Shown one piece after another: positions 16,651-24,189 of a stretch of DNA of 35,359 nucleotides. Each line of letters starts with the position of its first letter. Position 1 is the stretch's first letter. The DNA lies in contig NZ_MVIM01000028.1 of NCBI RefSeq assembly GCF_002086795.1, forward strand, positions 1-35,359, given 5' to 3'. A program made the translations under genes and the position numbers. The DNA comes from Mycolicibacterium tusciae (GTDB lineage Bacteria; Actinomycetota; Actinomycetes; Mycobacteriales; Mycobacteriaceae). Under the pieces are notes generated by a model. It saw only the letters and a program-made list of their open reading frames with translations, was not told the origin of the DNA and ran no database searches.

Positions 16651-17751
16651 ATGTCCAGGAGTCCAGCGCCCCGGCGCCGGGCGACTCTGGCCTCGTTGGC
16701 CGCCGAGTTGAAGGTCTCGCGGACCACCATTTCCAACGCCTACAACCGGCCGGATCAGCTGTCGGCCGATCTCCGCGACCGTGTACTGGCCACCGCGAAG
16801 CAGCTGGGCTACCCGGGACCGGATCCGGTGGCCCGCTCGTTGCGCACCCGTAAGGCAGGGGCGGTCGGGCTGATGATCACCGAACCGCTCAACTACTCGT
16901 TCAGCGATCCCGCCGCGCTCGACTTCGTCGCCGGCCTCGCGGAGTCGTGCGAAGAGGCCGGGCAGGGACTGCTGCTCGTGGCGATCGGTCCAAAGCGAAG
17001 CCTCGACGACGGTTCGGCCGCCGTCCTCGCGGCGGGGGTGGACGGGTTCGTGGTGTACTCCGCCTCCGACGACGATCCCTATCTGTCGGTGGTGCAGCAG
17101 CGGCACCTGCCGATCGTCGTCGTCGACCAGCCGAAGGATGCGCCGGGCACCTCGCGGGTGTGTATCGACGACCGCGAAGCCATGCGCCTACTTGCCGAAC
17201 ACGTTGTGGGCCTTGGCCACCGGGAGATCGGCCTGCTGACGATGCGACTGGGACGCGACTGGCCGCACGGTGGACCGAAGCCGGCGCTGGCCGACCCGGA
17301 CCGAGTCCAGACTCCGCACTTCCACGTCCAGCGCGAGCGCATTCACGGCGTACACGACGCAATGACTGCCGCGGGCCTCGACCCGGCGTCGCTGACCGTG
17401 GTCGAGAGCTATGAACACCTGCCGACGTCCGGTGGGGCGGCCGCCGAGGTGGCCCTCGACGAAAACCCGCGCATCACCGCGCTGATGTGCACGGCCGACG
17501 TGTTGGCGCTGTCGGCGATGGATCACTTGCGCGCGAAGGGTGTCTACGTTCCCGGGCAGATGACGGTGACCGGCTTCGACGGTGTGCCCGAGGCGTTGCG
17601 GCGCGGCCTGACGACGGTGGTACAGCCGAGCATGGAAAAGGGCCGCCGCGCGGGCCGGTTGCTGCACAACCCACCGCGCTCCGGTCTGCCGGTGATCGAG
17701 GTGCTCGAGATCGAGGTGGTTCGCGGCCGCACGTCGGGCCCGCCCGCCTAG
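16651..17751 (+). CDS. LacI-family transcriptional regulator
   Basis: A 366-residue regulator. The N-terminal LacI helix-turn-helix is clear (ATLASLAAELKVSRTTISNAYNRPDQLS, about 11-40, then the hinge near 55-65), followed by a periplasmic-binding-protein-like effector domain ending in VTGFDGVPEA. It corresponds in place to Rv3575c. LacI regulators usually bind sugars or nucleosides; the ligand here is unknown. No sugar operon is adjacent, but a trehalose phosphatase gene is two genes away. The ATG at 16651 appears leaderless. It is divergent from the znu operon and converges on the phosphotransferase gene with a CTAG overlap. Confidence 0.92.
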   Translation: MSRSPAPRRRATLASLAAELKVSRTTISNAYNRPDQLSADLRDRVLATAKQLGYPGPDPVARSLRTRKAGAVGLMITEPLNYSFSDPAALDFVAGLAESCEEAGQGLLLVAIGPKRSLDDGSAAVLAAGVDGFVVYSASDDDPYLSVVQQRHLPIVVVDQPKDAPGTSRVCIDDREAMRLLAEHVVGLGHREIGLLTMRLGRDWPHGGPKPALADPDRVQTPHFHVQRERIHGVHDAMTAAGLDPASLTVVESYEHLPTSGGAAAEVALDENPRITALMCTADVLALSAMDHLRAKGVYVPGQMTVTGFDGVPEALRRGLTTVVQPSMEKGRRAGRLLHNPPRSGLPVIEVLEIEVVRGRTSGPPA

Positions 17752-18686
17752 ACCTCGGTGATCGGCGGGCTGGCGCGCCACTCGTCGAGAGCCGGCGTCA
17801 AACCGTCAACCAGCATCGGCAACTGCGGCACCATCGCCAGGACCGCAACAACCGCCAGGCGGCCCGCCGCCTCGGTGACCCGCAACACCCGCTCGTCGAC
17901 GGGCCGAAGGCCCGCGCCCGCAGCGGCCGCGTTGTAGGCCGCGATCCCTTCGGGTCCCACCATCGCGAGGTCCGATTCGATCGCGCCGAGGGTGACGAGT
18001 TCGAAGTCCGACCACAGGTCGCCGTCCGGTGTGCTGATCATGTTGTAGTAGGGCGCGTCCCCATGGATGGGCTGAATTCCGACCCCGGGAAAAGTCTGTT
18101 CGAATAGGTCTTGTGACGTCAGAACCGGCGCGATCACGGCCCATTCCCGTTGTGCCCGTTCAAGATCGGTAGCGGGCAGCAGCTCGGGCATGCGCGCCAA
18201 CGCGGCCAGCCCGTCGGGGATGTAGGTGGCGAACGGTGCCCAGAACTCGAGGTCGCCGTCGTATTCACGCAGCGCAGCGTGCAGGTGTGCGGTCTGCTCG
18301 ATGCGGCGCATCATGTTCGTGTCCGCGGCGGGGACCTGATCGATCAACTGCCAGAAGGTCATCGAGAACCCCTCGCGCCGAACGGGTTCGCGCGGCACCA
18401 GAGGGCTCGGGGGCACCACCGGATGGCCGCGGTCGGCAAGCCACCCCGCCACGGCGAGTTCGCAACGTTGCTGCGCGATCTGGGTTTCCGGCGCCGCCGA
18501 ATAGGACGGCGGCAGCACCGTGGGGACCCGGACGACGACGGGTGCAGGAGCAAGATGGACGATCACGGAGAACACGTCGTAGAGGACACGCGGCTGCGAG
18601 ACGCTCAGTCCGAGAGCGCGACCCGCCGCCGTCGCGGCCGAAACCGCTCGTGTCGTGCGGGCTTTCAGCTCGTCAGCGGAGAGCAC
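17748..18686 (-). CDS. APH-family phosphotransferase, substrate unknown
   Basis: A 312-residue protein of the aminoglycoside-phosphotransferase/choline-kinase fold. The catalytic loop is HGDAPYYN (208-215, with Asp210 and Asn215), and the metal-binding segment is WSDFE (Asp227). The N-terminal lobe has a VVVRVP strand for the ATP lysine-equivalent position. Such proteins phosphorylate small molecules; nothing in sequence or neighbours fixes the substrate, and antibiotic resistance should not be assumed. The GTG start at 18686 lies inside the end of otsB (14-base overlap), so the two are co-translated. The stop is shared with the LacI gene. Confidence 0.75.
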   Translation of the reverse strand: MLSADELKARTTRAVSAATAAGRALGLSVSQPRVLYDVFSVIVHLAPAPVVVRVPTVLPPSYSAAPETQIAQQRCELAVAGWLADRGHPVVPPSPLVPREPVRREGFSMTFWQLIDQVPAADTNMMRRIEQTAHLHAALREYDGDLEFWAPFATYIPDGLAALARMPELLPATDLERAQREWAVIAPVLTSQDLFEQTFPGVGIQPIHGDAPYYNMISTPDGDLWSDFELVTLGAIESDLAMVGPEGIAAYNAAAAGAGLRPVDERVLRVTEAAGRLAVVAVLAMVPQLPMLVDGLTPALDEWRASPPITEV

Positions 18687-19419
18687 GTGAATTCAGCAGG
18701 TACGCCAACGCTTCTGCGACATCGTCGGGCGACCCGATGCGAAAGCCCGCCGCTGTGTCACCGGGTCCGATCTTGACGCCGATGTCACCGTCGCGCAGCC
18801 GCGCGAATGCCTTCTCGTCGGTGACATCGTCCCCGAGAAAGACCACGGCGGTAGCGGCGTTCTGCTCGCGCAGGATGTCGACCGCCTCGCCCTTGTCGGT
18901 CTGGATGACGGCGAACTCGAGCACCGCCTTGCCCGCGGTGGCGTGCGCATCCCAGGAGTCCGAGGCGCGGCGGGCCTGCTCCAACGCCGCCTCGCCGTCG
19001 GCCGGACTGGCATTGCGGACGTGCAGGGCGACCGATGCCGGTTTGGTCTCCACCGTCACGCCGGGCTTGTCCGCAGCGATCTCGTTCAGCTCGGCGATGA
19101 TTCGCGCCAGTAGGCCCTCATCGATGTCGTGGGCGAAGCCGGTGTCGAATTCGGCCCCGTGGCTGCCGACCAGGTGAACGGATGCCGGCATCCTCGACAG
19201 CGTTCGCAGCACGCCGAGCGCCCGTCCGGATACCAGGGCCACGTGGGTGTCGGGCAGTTCGGCGAGTGCGGTCAGCGCGGTGGCCGCATCGGGCAGCATC
19301 CGGGCGTCGGCCGGGTTGCTGACGATGGGCGCGAGGGTGCCGTCGAAATCGCAGGTGACCAGTAATCGGGGAACCCGGGAAACGGTATCGAGCGCGCGCT
19401 GCAGTTCGACCGGGAGCAC
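18673..19419 (-). CDS. otsB: Trehalose-6-phosphate phosphatase
   Basis: A 248-residue HAD-superfamily phosphatase. HAD motif 1 is DFDGTLAP with nucleophile Asp24 and acid/base Asp26, motif 2 is in VALVSGRALG, and motif 4 is GDDVTDEKAF. GSHGAEF is characteristic of trehalose phosphatases. It releases trehalose from trehalose 6-phosphate, the second step of OtsA-OtsB synthesis. It has the short, single-domain form; M. tuberculosis OtsB2 is longer at the N terminus. The GTG at 19419 starts two bases after the kstR stop, so it is likely carried on the kstR transcript, and its end overlaps the phosphotransferase gene. Confidence 0.9.
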   Translation of the reverse strand: MLPVELQRALDTVSRVPRLLVTCDFDGTLAPIVSNPADARMLPDAATALTALAELPDTHVALVSGRALGVLRTLSRMPASVHLVGSHGAEFDTGFAHDIDEGLLARIIAELNEIAADKPGVTVETKPASVALHVRNASPADGEAALEQARRASDSWDAHATAGKAVLEFAVIQTDKGEAVDILREQNAATAVVFLGDDVTDEKAFARLRDGDIGVKIGPGDTAAGFRIGSPDDVAEALAYLLNSRALR

Positions 19420-19421
19420 GC

Positions 19422-20093
19422 CTAGATCTTAGGGTGCTCGCCGTCGCCGATCAGAAGCCGCACGGCGAGGTCCAGACGCTTGGCGACATCGGTCGCCGAC
19501 GCCCGCCGGGTCAGCCAGGCGAGCAGGTTCGAAAGCCAGACGTCGGAGATGACTCGTGCGATGTGGTACTGGTCCTCGGTCGGCTCGCCGTCGCTCATGG
19601 CGCGGGCGAACATCGAGTCCATCAGCTTGCCGACGTGGTCGACCTCGCCCGCCGCCGACGCGTCGGCGAATACGAATGCCCGTGTCATCGCCTCGGTCAA
19701 CAGCGGATTGCGCTGCATCGACCGGTTGAGCTTGCCGACCATGACGTTCAGCCGCTGGTACGGGGTGCCCCCGACGATCGTGGCACGGTCGGTCTTGGCG
19801 TCGATACGCTCGAATTCCCGGCCCAGCGCCGAGACGAGCAGGTGCACCTTCGAAGGGAAGTAGCGATACAGCGTGCCTACCGCGACATCGGCCCGTTCCG
19901 CGACCGCGCGCATTTGCACCGCCTCGTAACCGCCCTTGGAGGCGATGGCCAGGGTGGCGTCCAGGATGCGCTTGCGGCGCTCCCGCTGGGCTTCGGATCC
20001 CAGTTCGGACTCGGCCAACACCGCCACGGTCATCACCTGGGGCGGTCGCGAATCCGACCCCGATCCCTGGTTTGGCTGTGACAGGCCGGACAT
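19422..20093 (-). CDS. kstR: TetR-family repressor of cholesterol catabolism KstR
   Basis: A 223-residue TetR repressor, nearly identical through its core to KstR (Rv3574) as I remember it. The helix-turn-helix (about 35-75) ends in the typical VAVGTLYRYFPSKVHLL, and the C-terminal half is the ligand and dimer domain. KstR represses the sterol regulon and releases DNA when it binds CoA thioesters of early cholesterol intermediates. The ATG at 20093 has AAGGAG eleven bases upstream; an internal ATG at 20033 (MTVAVLAES) is the alternative, as earlier annotations of the family used. It is divergent from fadE34 with a KstR box between them, so it should control itself. otsB follows after two bases. 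Confidence 0.96.
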   Translation of the reverse strand: MSGLSQPNQGSGSDSRPPQVMTVAVLAESELGSEAQRERRKRILDATLAIASKGGYEAVQMRAVAERADVAVGTLYRYFPSKVHLLVSALGREFERIDAKTDRATIVGGTPYQRLNVMVGKLNRSMQRNPLLTEAMTRAFVFADASAAGEVDHVGKLMDSMFARAMSDGEPTEDQYHIARVISDVWLSNLLAWLTRRASATDVAKRLDLAVRLLIGDGEHPKI

Positions 20094-20120
20094 CTGTTCG
20101 ACTACTCCTTCTCCGCACGG

Positions 20121-20139
20121 GTATCGCCGAAAACGATAC
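20121..20139. repeat. Inverted repeat in the kstR leader
   Basis: GTATCG and CGATAC are perfect 6-base arms around a 7-base loop, lying 28-46 bases upstream of the kstR start. In the kstR transcript this could form a short hairpin just before the ribosome site. It does not match the KstR operator. Confidence 0.3.
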
Positions 20140-20211
20140 GCATGCCGAACTACATTTTCTCACTTCAGAAACGCCGCGGCACCGACGTGTCCTGCTGCTA
20201 TGGCGGTCGAC

Positions 20212-20249
20212 TTGACGGTCGATCGCTGGCACTATTAGAACACGTTCTA
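20212..20249 (+). promoter_or_regulatory. KstR operator and promoter between kstR and fadE34
   Basis: TAGAACACGTTCTA at 20236-20249 fits the KstR consensus TNNAACNNGTTNNA at every defined position. On the plus strand, TTGACG (20212-20217) and a TATTAG hexamer (20233-20238) may be the -35 and -10 of fadE34, though the 15-base spacing is short. The operator overlaps this -10, so repressor would block polymerase. The same box can serve kstR on the other strand. Confidence 0.85.
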
Positions 20250-20291
20250 GTGGGGAGCATGGACTTCTCACCCAAACGCTAGGAGCAGACG

Positions 20292-22397
20292 GTGTCAGCC
20301 ACAATGACCGACGAGCAGTTTGCCGCGCGCGAGCTGGTCCGTAGCTGGGCAGCTGCTTCAGGCCCCTCCGAGGCGGCCAGGAGGGTCGAGGCGGGCCAGC
20401 CGGACGCGTGGCGTTCAGCCTACGACGGGTTGGCTCAACTCGGCCTCTTCGGTGTCGCGTTGTCCGAGGAGAGGGGTGGCGCCGACGGTACCGTCGAGGA
20501 TCTGTGCGCGATGGTCGACGAGGCCGCTGCAGCCCTGGTCCCCGGTCCGGTCGCGACCACGGCACTGGCCACGTTGCTGGTCGAGCAGGCTGACATCCTG
20601 GAGTTCCTGATCGCCGGTGAGCGCGTTGCGGGCGTCACGCTGACGGCCAACATCGAATTCGACGGCGCGCGGGCATCCGGCACCGCCGACTACGTGCTGG
20701 GAGCCGATCCCGGCGGGTTTTTGGTGCTGCCCGCTGCAGACTCCGTCGTACTGATCGACGCGTCTGCCGACGGTGTCACCATCGAACCGCTGACCCCGAC
20801 CGACTTCTCGCGGCCGCTGGCGCGCGTCGTGCTGGACGGCGCACCCGCGGCGAAGCTGTCGACGTCGCCGCAACGTTTCGCCGACCTGGCCGCCACGGTG
20901 CTGGCCGCCGAGGCCGCGGGGCTGGCGCGCTGGGCACTGCAGACCGCAACGGATTACGCGAAGGTGCGCGAGCAGTTCGGCAAGCCGATCGGCAGTTTCC
21001 AGGCCATCAAGCACATGTGCGCCGAGATGTTGCTTCGCTCCGAGCAGGCTTCGGTGGCCGCGGCGGACGCGGCCAGGGCGGTTGCCGAGGACGACGAACA
21101 GCAGCTCTCCATCGCCGTCGCGGTGGCTGCGGCCGCCGGAATCGACGCCGCGAAGGCCAACGCGAAGGACTGCATTCAGGTACTCGGCGGCATCGGGATC
21201 ACGTGGGAGCACGACGCGCATCTGTATCTGCGACGCGCGTACGGCATCGCGCATTTCCTCGGCGGCGCCGACAAGTGGCTACGCCGTGTCGCGACACTCA
21301 CTCAGCAGGGTGTGCGCCGCGATCTGAAGATCGACCTCGAATCGGTTGAGCATCTGCGCCCCGAAATCGCTTCTGCGGTAGCCGAAGTCGCCGCACAGCC
21401 CGCGGAGAAGCGGCAGGTCGCGTTGGCTGATTCCGGGCTGTTGGCGCCGCACTGGCCGCGTCCGCACGGCCGCGAGGCCGGCCCGGCCGAACAGTTGCTG
21501 ATCGATCAGGAGCTGGCCAAGGCCGAGGTGGTCCGACCGGATCTGGTGATCGGGTGGTGGGCGGTGCCGACGATTCTCGAGCACGGCACTCCCGAGCAGA
21601 TCGAGCAGTTCGTCCCCGCCACGCTGCGGGGCGAGTTCCTGTGGTGCCAGCTGTTCAGTGAGCCCGGCGCGGGGTCGGATCTGGCCGCGCTTCGCACCAA
21701 GGCCGTTCGCGCGGAGGGGGGCTGGAAGCTCACCGGACAGAAGGTGTGGACGTCGGCGGCCCACAAGGCGGCATGGGGGGTGTGCCTGGCCCGTACGGAT
21801 CCGGACGCCCCCAAGCACAAGGGCATCACCTATTTCCTCGTCGACATGAAGTCGGCGGGCATCGACATCCGTCCGCTGCGTGAGATCACCGGCGACAACC
21901 TGTTCAACGAGGTGTTCTTCGACGAGGTCTTCGTGCCCGACGAGATGGTGGTCGGCCCTGTCAACGACGGCTGGCGGCTGGCACGCACGACGCTGGCCAA
22001 CGAGCGGGTGGCGATGGCGCATGGCACCGCGCTGGGCAACCCGATGGAGGAGTTGTTGCGTCAGGTCGCCGATCTCGATCTCGATTCGACCGGCCAGCAC
22101 CAGCTCGGCTCGCTGATCCTCGCGGCCCAGGTCGGCTCGCTGCTGGATCAGAAGATCGCGGAACTCGCTGTGGGGGGCCAAGATCCGGGTCCGCAGGCCA
22201 GCGCGCGCAAGCTCATCGGGGTGCGCTACCGGCAGGCGCTGTCCGAGCTGAGGATGGAGCTGTCCGAGGGCGCGGGCGTCGTCGACAACAAGACCGTCTT
22301 CGACTTCTTGAACACCCGCTGCCTGACGATCGCGGGCGGAACAGAGCAGATTCTGCTCACCATGGCAGGTGAACGACTGCTCGGTCTACCCCGCTAG
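20292..22397 (+). CDS. fadE34: Fused two-domain acyl-CoA dehydrogenase FadE34 (steroid side chain)
   Basis: A 701-residue protein made of two acyl-CoA dehydrogenase units in tandem. The first (about 1-340) has LGGIGITWEHDAHLYLRRA near its end. The second (about 350-701) has the FAD-contact stretch WCQLFSEPGAGSDLA and the C-terminal CLTIAGGTEQILLTMAGERLLGL. The fusion replaces the alpha2beta2 arrangement of other mycobacterial steroid dehydrogenases. FadE34 (ChsE3) is reported to act on the CoA thioester of a five-carbon steroid side chain. The GTG at 20292 has AGGAG six bases upstream. KstR control is expected from the box at 20236. It shares its stop with the convergent exported-protein gene. 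Confidence 0.94.
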   Translation: MSATMTDEQFAARELVRSWAAASGPSEAARRVEAGQPDAWRSAYDGLAQLGLFGVALSEERGGADGTVEDLCAMVDEAAAALVPGPVATTALATLLVEQADILEFLIAGERVAGVTLTANIEFDGARASGTADYVLGADPGGFLVLPAADSVVLIDASADGVTIEPLTPTDFSRPLARVVLDGAPAAKLSTSPQRFADLAATVLAAEAAGLARWALQTATDYAKVREQFGKPIGSFQAIKHMCAEMLLRSEQASVAAADAARAVAEDDEQQLSIAVAVAAAAGIDAAKANAKDCIQVLGGIGITWEHDAHLYLRRAYGIAHFLGGADKWLRRVATLTQQGVRRDLKIDLESVEHLRPEIASAVAEVAAQPAEKRQVALADSGLLAPHWPRPHGREAGPAEQLLIDQELAKAEVVRPDLVIGWWAVPTILEHGTPEQIEQFVPATLRGEFLWCQLFSEPGAGSDLAALRTKAVRAEGGWKLTGQKVWTSAAHKAAWGVCLARTDPDAPKHKGITYFLVDMKSAGIDIRPLREITGDNLFNEVFFDEVFVPDEMVVGPVNDGWRLARTTLANERVAMAHGTALGNPMEELLRQVADLDLDSTGQHQLGSLILAAQVGSLLDQKIAELAVGGQDPGPQASARKLIGVRYRQALSELRMELSEGAGVVDNKTVFDFLNTRCLTIAGGTEQILLTMAGERLLGLPR

Positions 22398-22942
22398 CTG
22401 AAGGCGGCCTGTGCGCAGGCGTTGGGTGACGTCAGGTTGACGCCGGCGTACACCACCTGGATGTAGGAGCACACGATCAGCGGAACGTCGGTACGCGGAC
22501 GGCCGGTGTAGGAGTCGATGGGCCATGCGACGCCGTGCAGGGCAACCCTGTCCGGCGGTCCGCCACCGAAGTAGACCGTCGAGATCTCGTTGTCGGTCAA
22601 CGATTTGAAGATCCGGGTGTTCGGGGTCGCGACGTTCGAATTGATGTAGACGGAGCGGTCCATCGTGCGCAGCGTCACGTTCTGCCGGGCATACAGATCG
22701 CCGGGAAACCCGATCACACCGTTCGGTGTGCGCAGGTTTGCGACGGTGTCGAACAAGCATCTCGCTTCGGCTGCAATGCAATTGGCTGTCACATGCATCT
22801 GGAGCGTGTCCACCGGGTTGACGGGAATCGACGAGTCCGCGGTGTCCAGCGCAGCCGATGACACGGCTGTCGGTGTGATGGATGCCAGTGTCAGCACTGT
22901 CGCCGAGATCGCCACGAACGCGCCGGCCAACCGCCTAATCAC
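22394..22942 (-). CDS. Exported protein of unknown function (Rv3572-like)
   Basis: A 182-residue protein with an N-terminal signal peptide (about 1-30, hydrophobic core and AVSSA-type cleavage region). The mature part has four cysteines, two in NCIAAEARC and one each in IVCSYI and NACAQ, which could form two disulfide bonds. No catalytic motif is recognised. It corresponds in place to Rv3572, lying between fadE34 and kshB, but it has no known role in sterol breakdown. The GTG at 22942 is supported by AGGGAG eight bases upstream. It lies 39 bases after kshB on the same strand, so it may be carried on the KstR-controlled kshB transcript. Confidence 0.8.
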   Translation of the reverse strand: MIRRLAGAFVAISATVLTLASITPTAVSSAALDTADSSIPVNPVDTLQMHVTANCIAAEARCLFDTVANLRTPNGVIGFPGDLYARQNVTLRTMDRSVYINSNVATPNTRIFKSLTDNEISTVYFGGGPPDRVALHGVAWPIDSYTGRPRTDVPLIVCSYIQVVYAGVNLTSPNACAQAAFS

Positions 22943-22981
22943 AGAGATGCTCCCTTCGGTGCGCGCATCGTAGCCCGCGGG

Positions 22982-24034
22982 TTACTCGTCGTAGGTGACT
23001 TCGACCGAATCGGATCGCGGCAGCGCCTGGCAGCCCAGGATCAGGCCTTCGTCGAGGTCGGACTGCTCGAGCACGTCGTTGATTTCCATCTCGACGTCGC
23101 CGCTCTTCTTCAGTACCGCGCATGCGCCGCAATGGCCCTCTCGACACGAGAACGGCGCATCGAGGCCCTTGTCGAGCAGGACGTCGAGCAGCTTCGCCTT
23201 GCGCGGCCAGGTGATCTCATGCTTCTCACCGTCGAGCGTGACCACCGCTGTGGCCGGGCCCTCATCGCTGTCGTCTTCCTCGATGACCACCGCGGCGAAC
23301 GGGTCGGAGTCCAACGACTTGAACACCTCGATGTGGATGCTTTGCGCGCCGACGGCCTTGAGCGCTTCCTCGGCCGCGACCATGAACGGACCCGGGCCGC
23401 AGATGTACGCGTCGTGTCCCGAATACGGCTCGGCCAGGCCGGCCAACGCCGCCGCGCTCGGCAGCCCCTGCACGCTGACGAGCCAGTGCACGACAGTGAG
23501 CCGATCGGGGTATTTGGCCGACAAGTCGCGCAGTGCGGCGCCGAAGATCACCGAGTTCTCGTCCTCGTTGGCATAGATCAAAACGACCTTGCCGCTGCCC
23601 TCGGCGAGCGCCGACTTGCAGATCGACATCATCGGCGTGATGCCGCTGCCGGCACCCATCAGCAGGAAGTCGGTGTCGAGGGTCTTGGGTACGAAGGTGC
23701 CCGACGGTGCCAGCACGTGCATCTTCATGCCGGCGTGCGCGTTGTCGCACAGCCAGTTCGAAGCGTATCCGTCCGCGGTGCGCTTGACGGTCACCGTCAG
23801 GGGGTCGTCGGTGAAGGGGGAACTGCACAGCGAGTAGCAGCGCGCCACCGAGCCGGTGCGATCGCTGGGCACCCGCAGCGTCAGGAATTGACCCGGCGAG
23901 TAGCGCAACCGGTCGGCAGGGACATCGGCTCCGTCGGGGACGGCAAAAACCAGCGAACGCGCGTCGGCGGTCTCCTCGACGACGTCGGTCAGCTCCAGCT
24001 CGAGCACGTGGCTTCCGAGCGGCTCGTCCGTCAC
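22982..24034 (-). CDS. kshB: 3-ketosteroid 9-alpha-hydroxylase reductase subunit KshB
   Basis: A 350-residue electron-transfer protein in class IA Rieske-oxygenase reductase form. The FAD domain has RCYSLCSSP, the NAD domain has LLMGAGSGITPMMS and YICGPGPFM, and the C-terminal plant-type 2Fe-2S domain has Cys297, Cys302, Cys305 and Cys335. It passes electrons from NADH to KshA, which hydroxylates the steroid nucleus at C9 and thereby opens ring B. kshA is not in this window. The GTG at 24034 is preceded by AGGAAGG. It is divergent from hsaA, with two KstR boxes between them. Confidence 0.95.
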   Translation of the reverse strand: MTDEPLGSHVLELELTDVVEETADARSLVFAVPDGADVPADRLRYSPGQFLTLRVPSDRTGSVARCYSLCSSPFTDDPLTVTVKRTADGYASNWLCDNAHAGMKMHVLAPSGTFVPKTLDTDFLLMGAGSGITPMMSICKSALAEGSGKVVLIYANEDENSVIFGAALRDLSAKYPDRLTVVHWLVSVQGLPSAAALAGLAEPYSGHDAYICGPGPFMVAAEEALKAVGAQSIHIEVFKSLDSDPFAAVVIEEDDSDEGPATAVVTLDGEKHEITWPRKAKLLDVLLDKGLDAPFSCREGHCGACAVLKKSGDVEMEINDVLEQSDLDEGLILGCQALPRSDSVEVTYDE

Positions 24035-24070
24035 CGTGCACCCTTCCTCGTGAAATATATGGACAATAAC

Positions 24071-24084
24071 TAGAACAGGTTACA
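24071..24084 (-). promoter_or_regulatory. KstR operator of kshB
   Basis: TAGAACAGGTTACA fits TNNAACNNGTTNNA at every defined position. It lies 37 bases upstream of the kshB start on the minus strand, next to a TATTGT hexamer (24063-24068) that may be the -10 element. Confidence 0.8.
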
Positions 24085-24127
24085 GAAATGCATGTCCCCA
24101 GGTCCAGCCGCCGCAGCAAGGCCCTTC

Positions 24128-24156
24128 TCGACACAAATCGTAACGTGTTCTAATCT
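24128..24156 (+). promoter_or_regulatory. hsaADCB promoter with overlapping KstR operator
   Basis: TCGACA (24128-24133) and TAATCT (24151-24156) are spaced by 17 bases, a good -35/-10 pair. CGTAACGTGTTCTA (24139-24152) between and over them fits the KstR consensus except for C in place of the first T. Bound KstR would cover the spacer and -10 element. The transcription start is expected near 24163, giving a leader of about 27 bases with GGAAGG. Confidence 0.8.
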
Positions 24157-24189
24157 TCATCTAGGCCCATACTCCGGAAGGCGAATCCA

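Noticed and set aside
17748..18686. An aminoglycoside-resistance gene.
   Set aside because: The APH fold is shared by many small-molecule kinases, and the context of trehalose phosphatase and kstR gives no support for antibiotic substrates.
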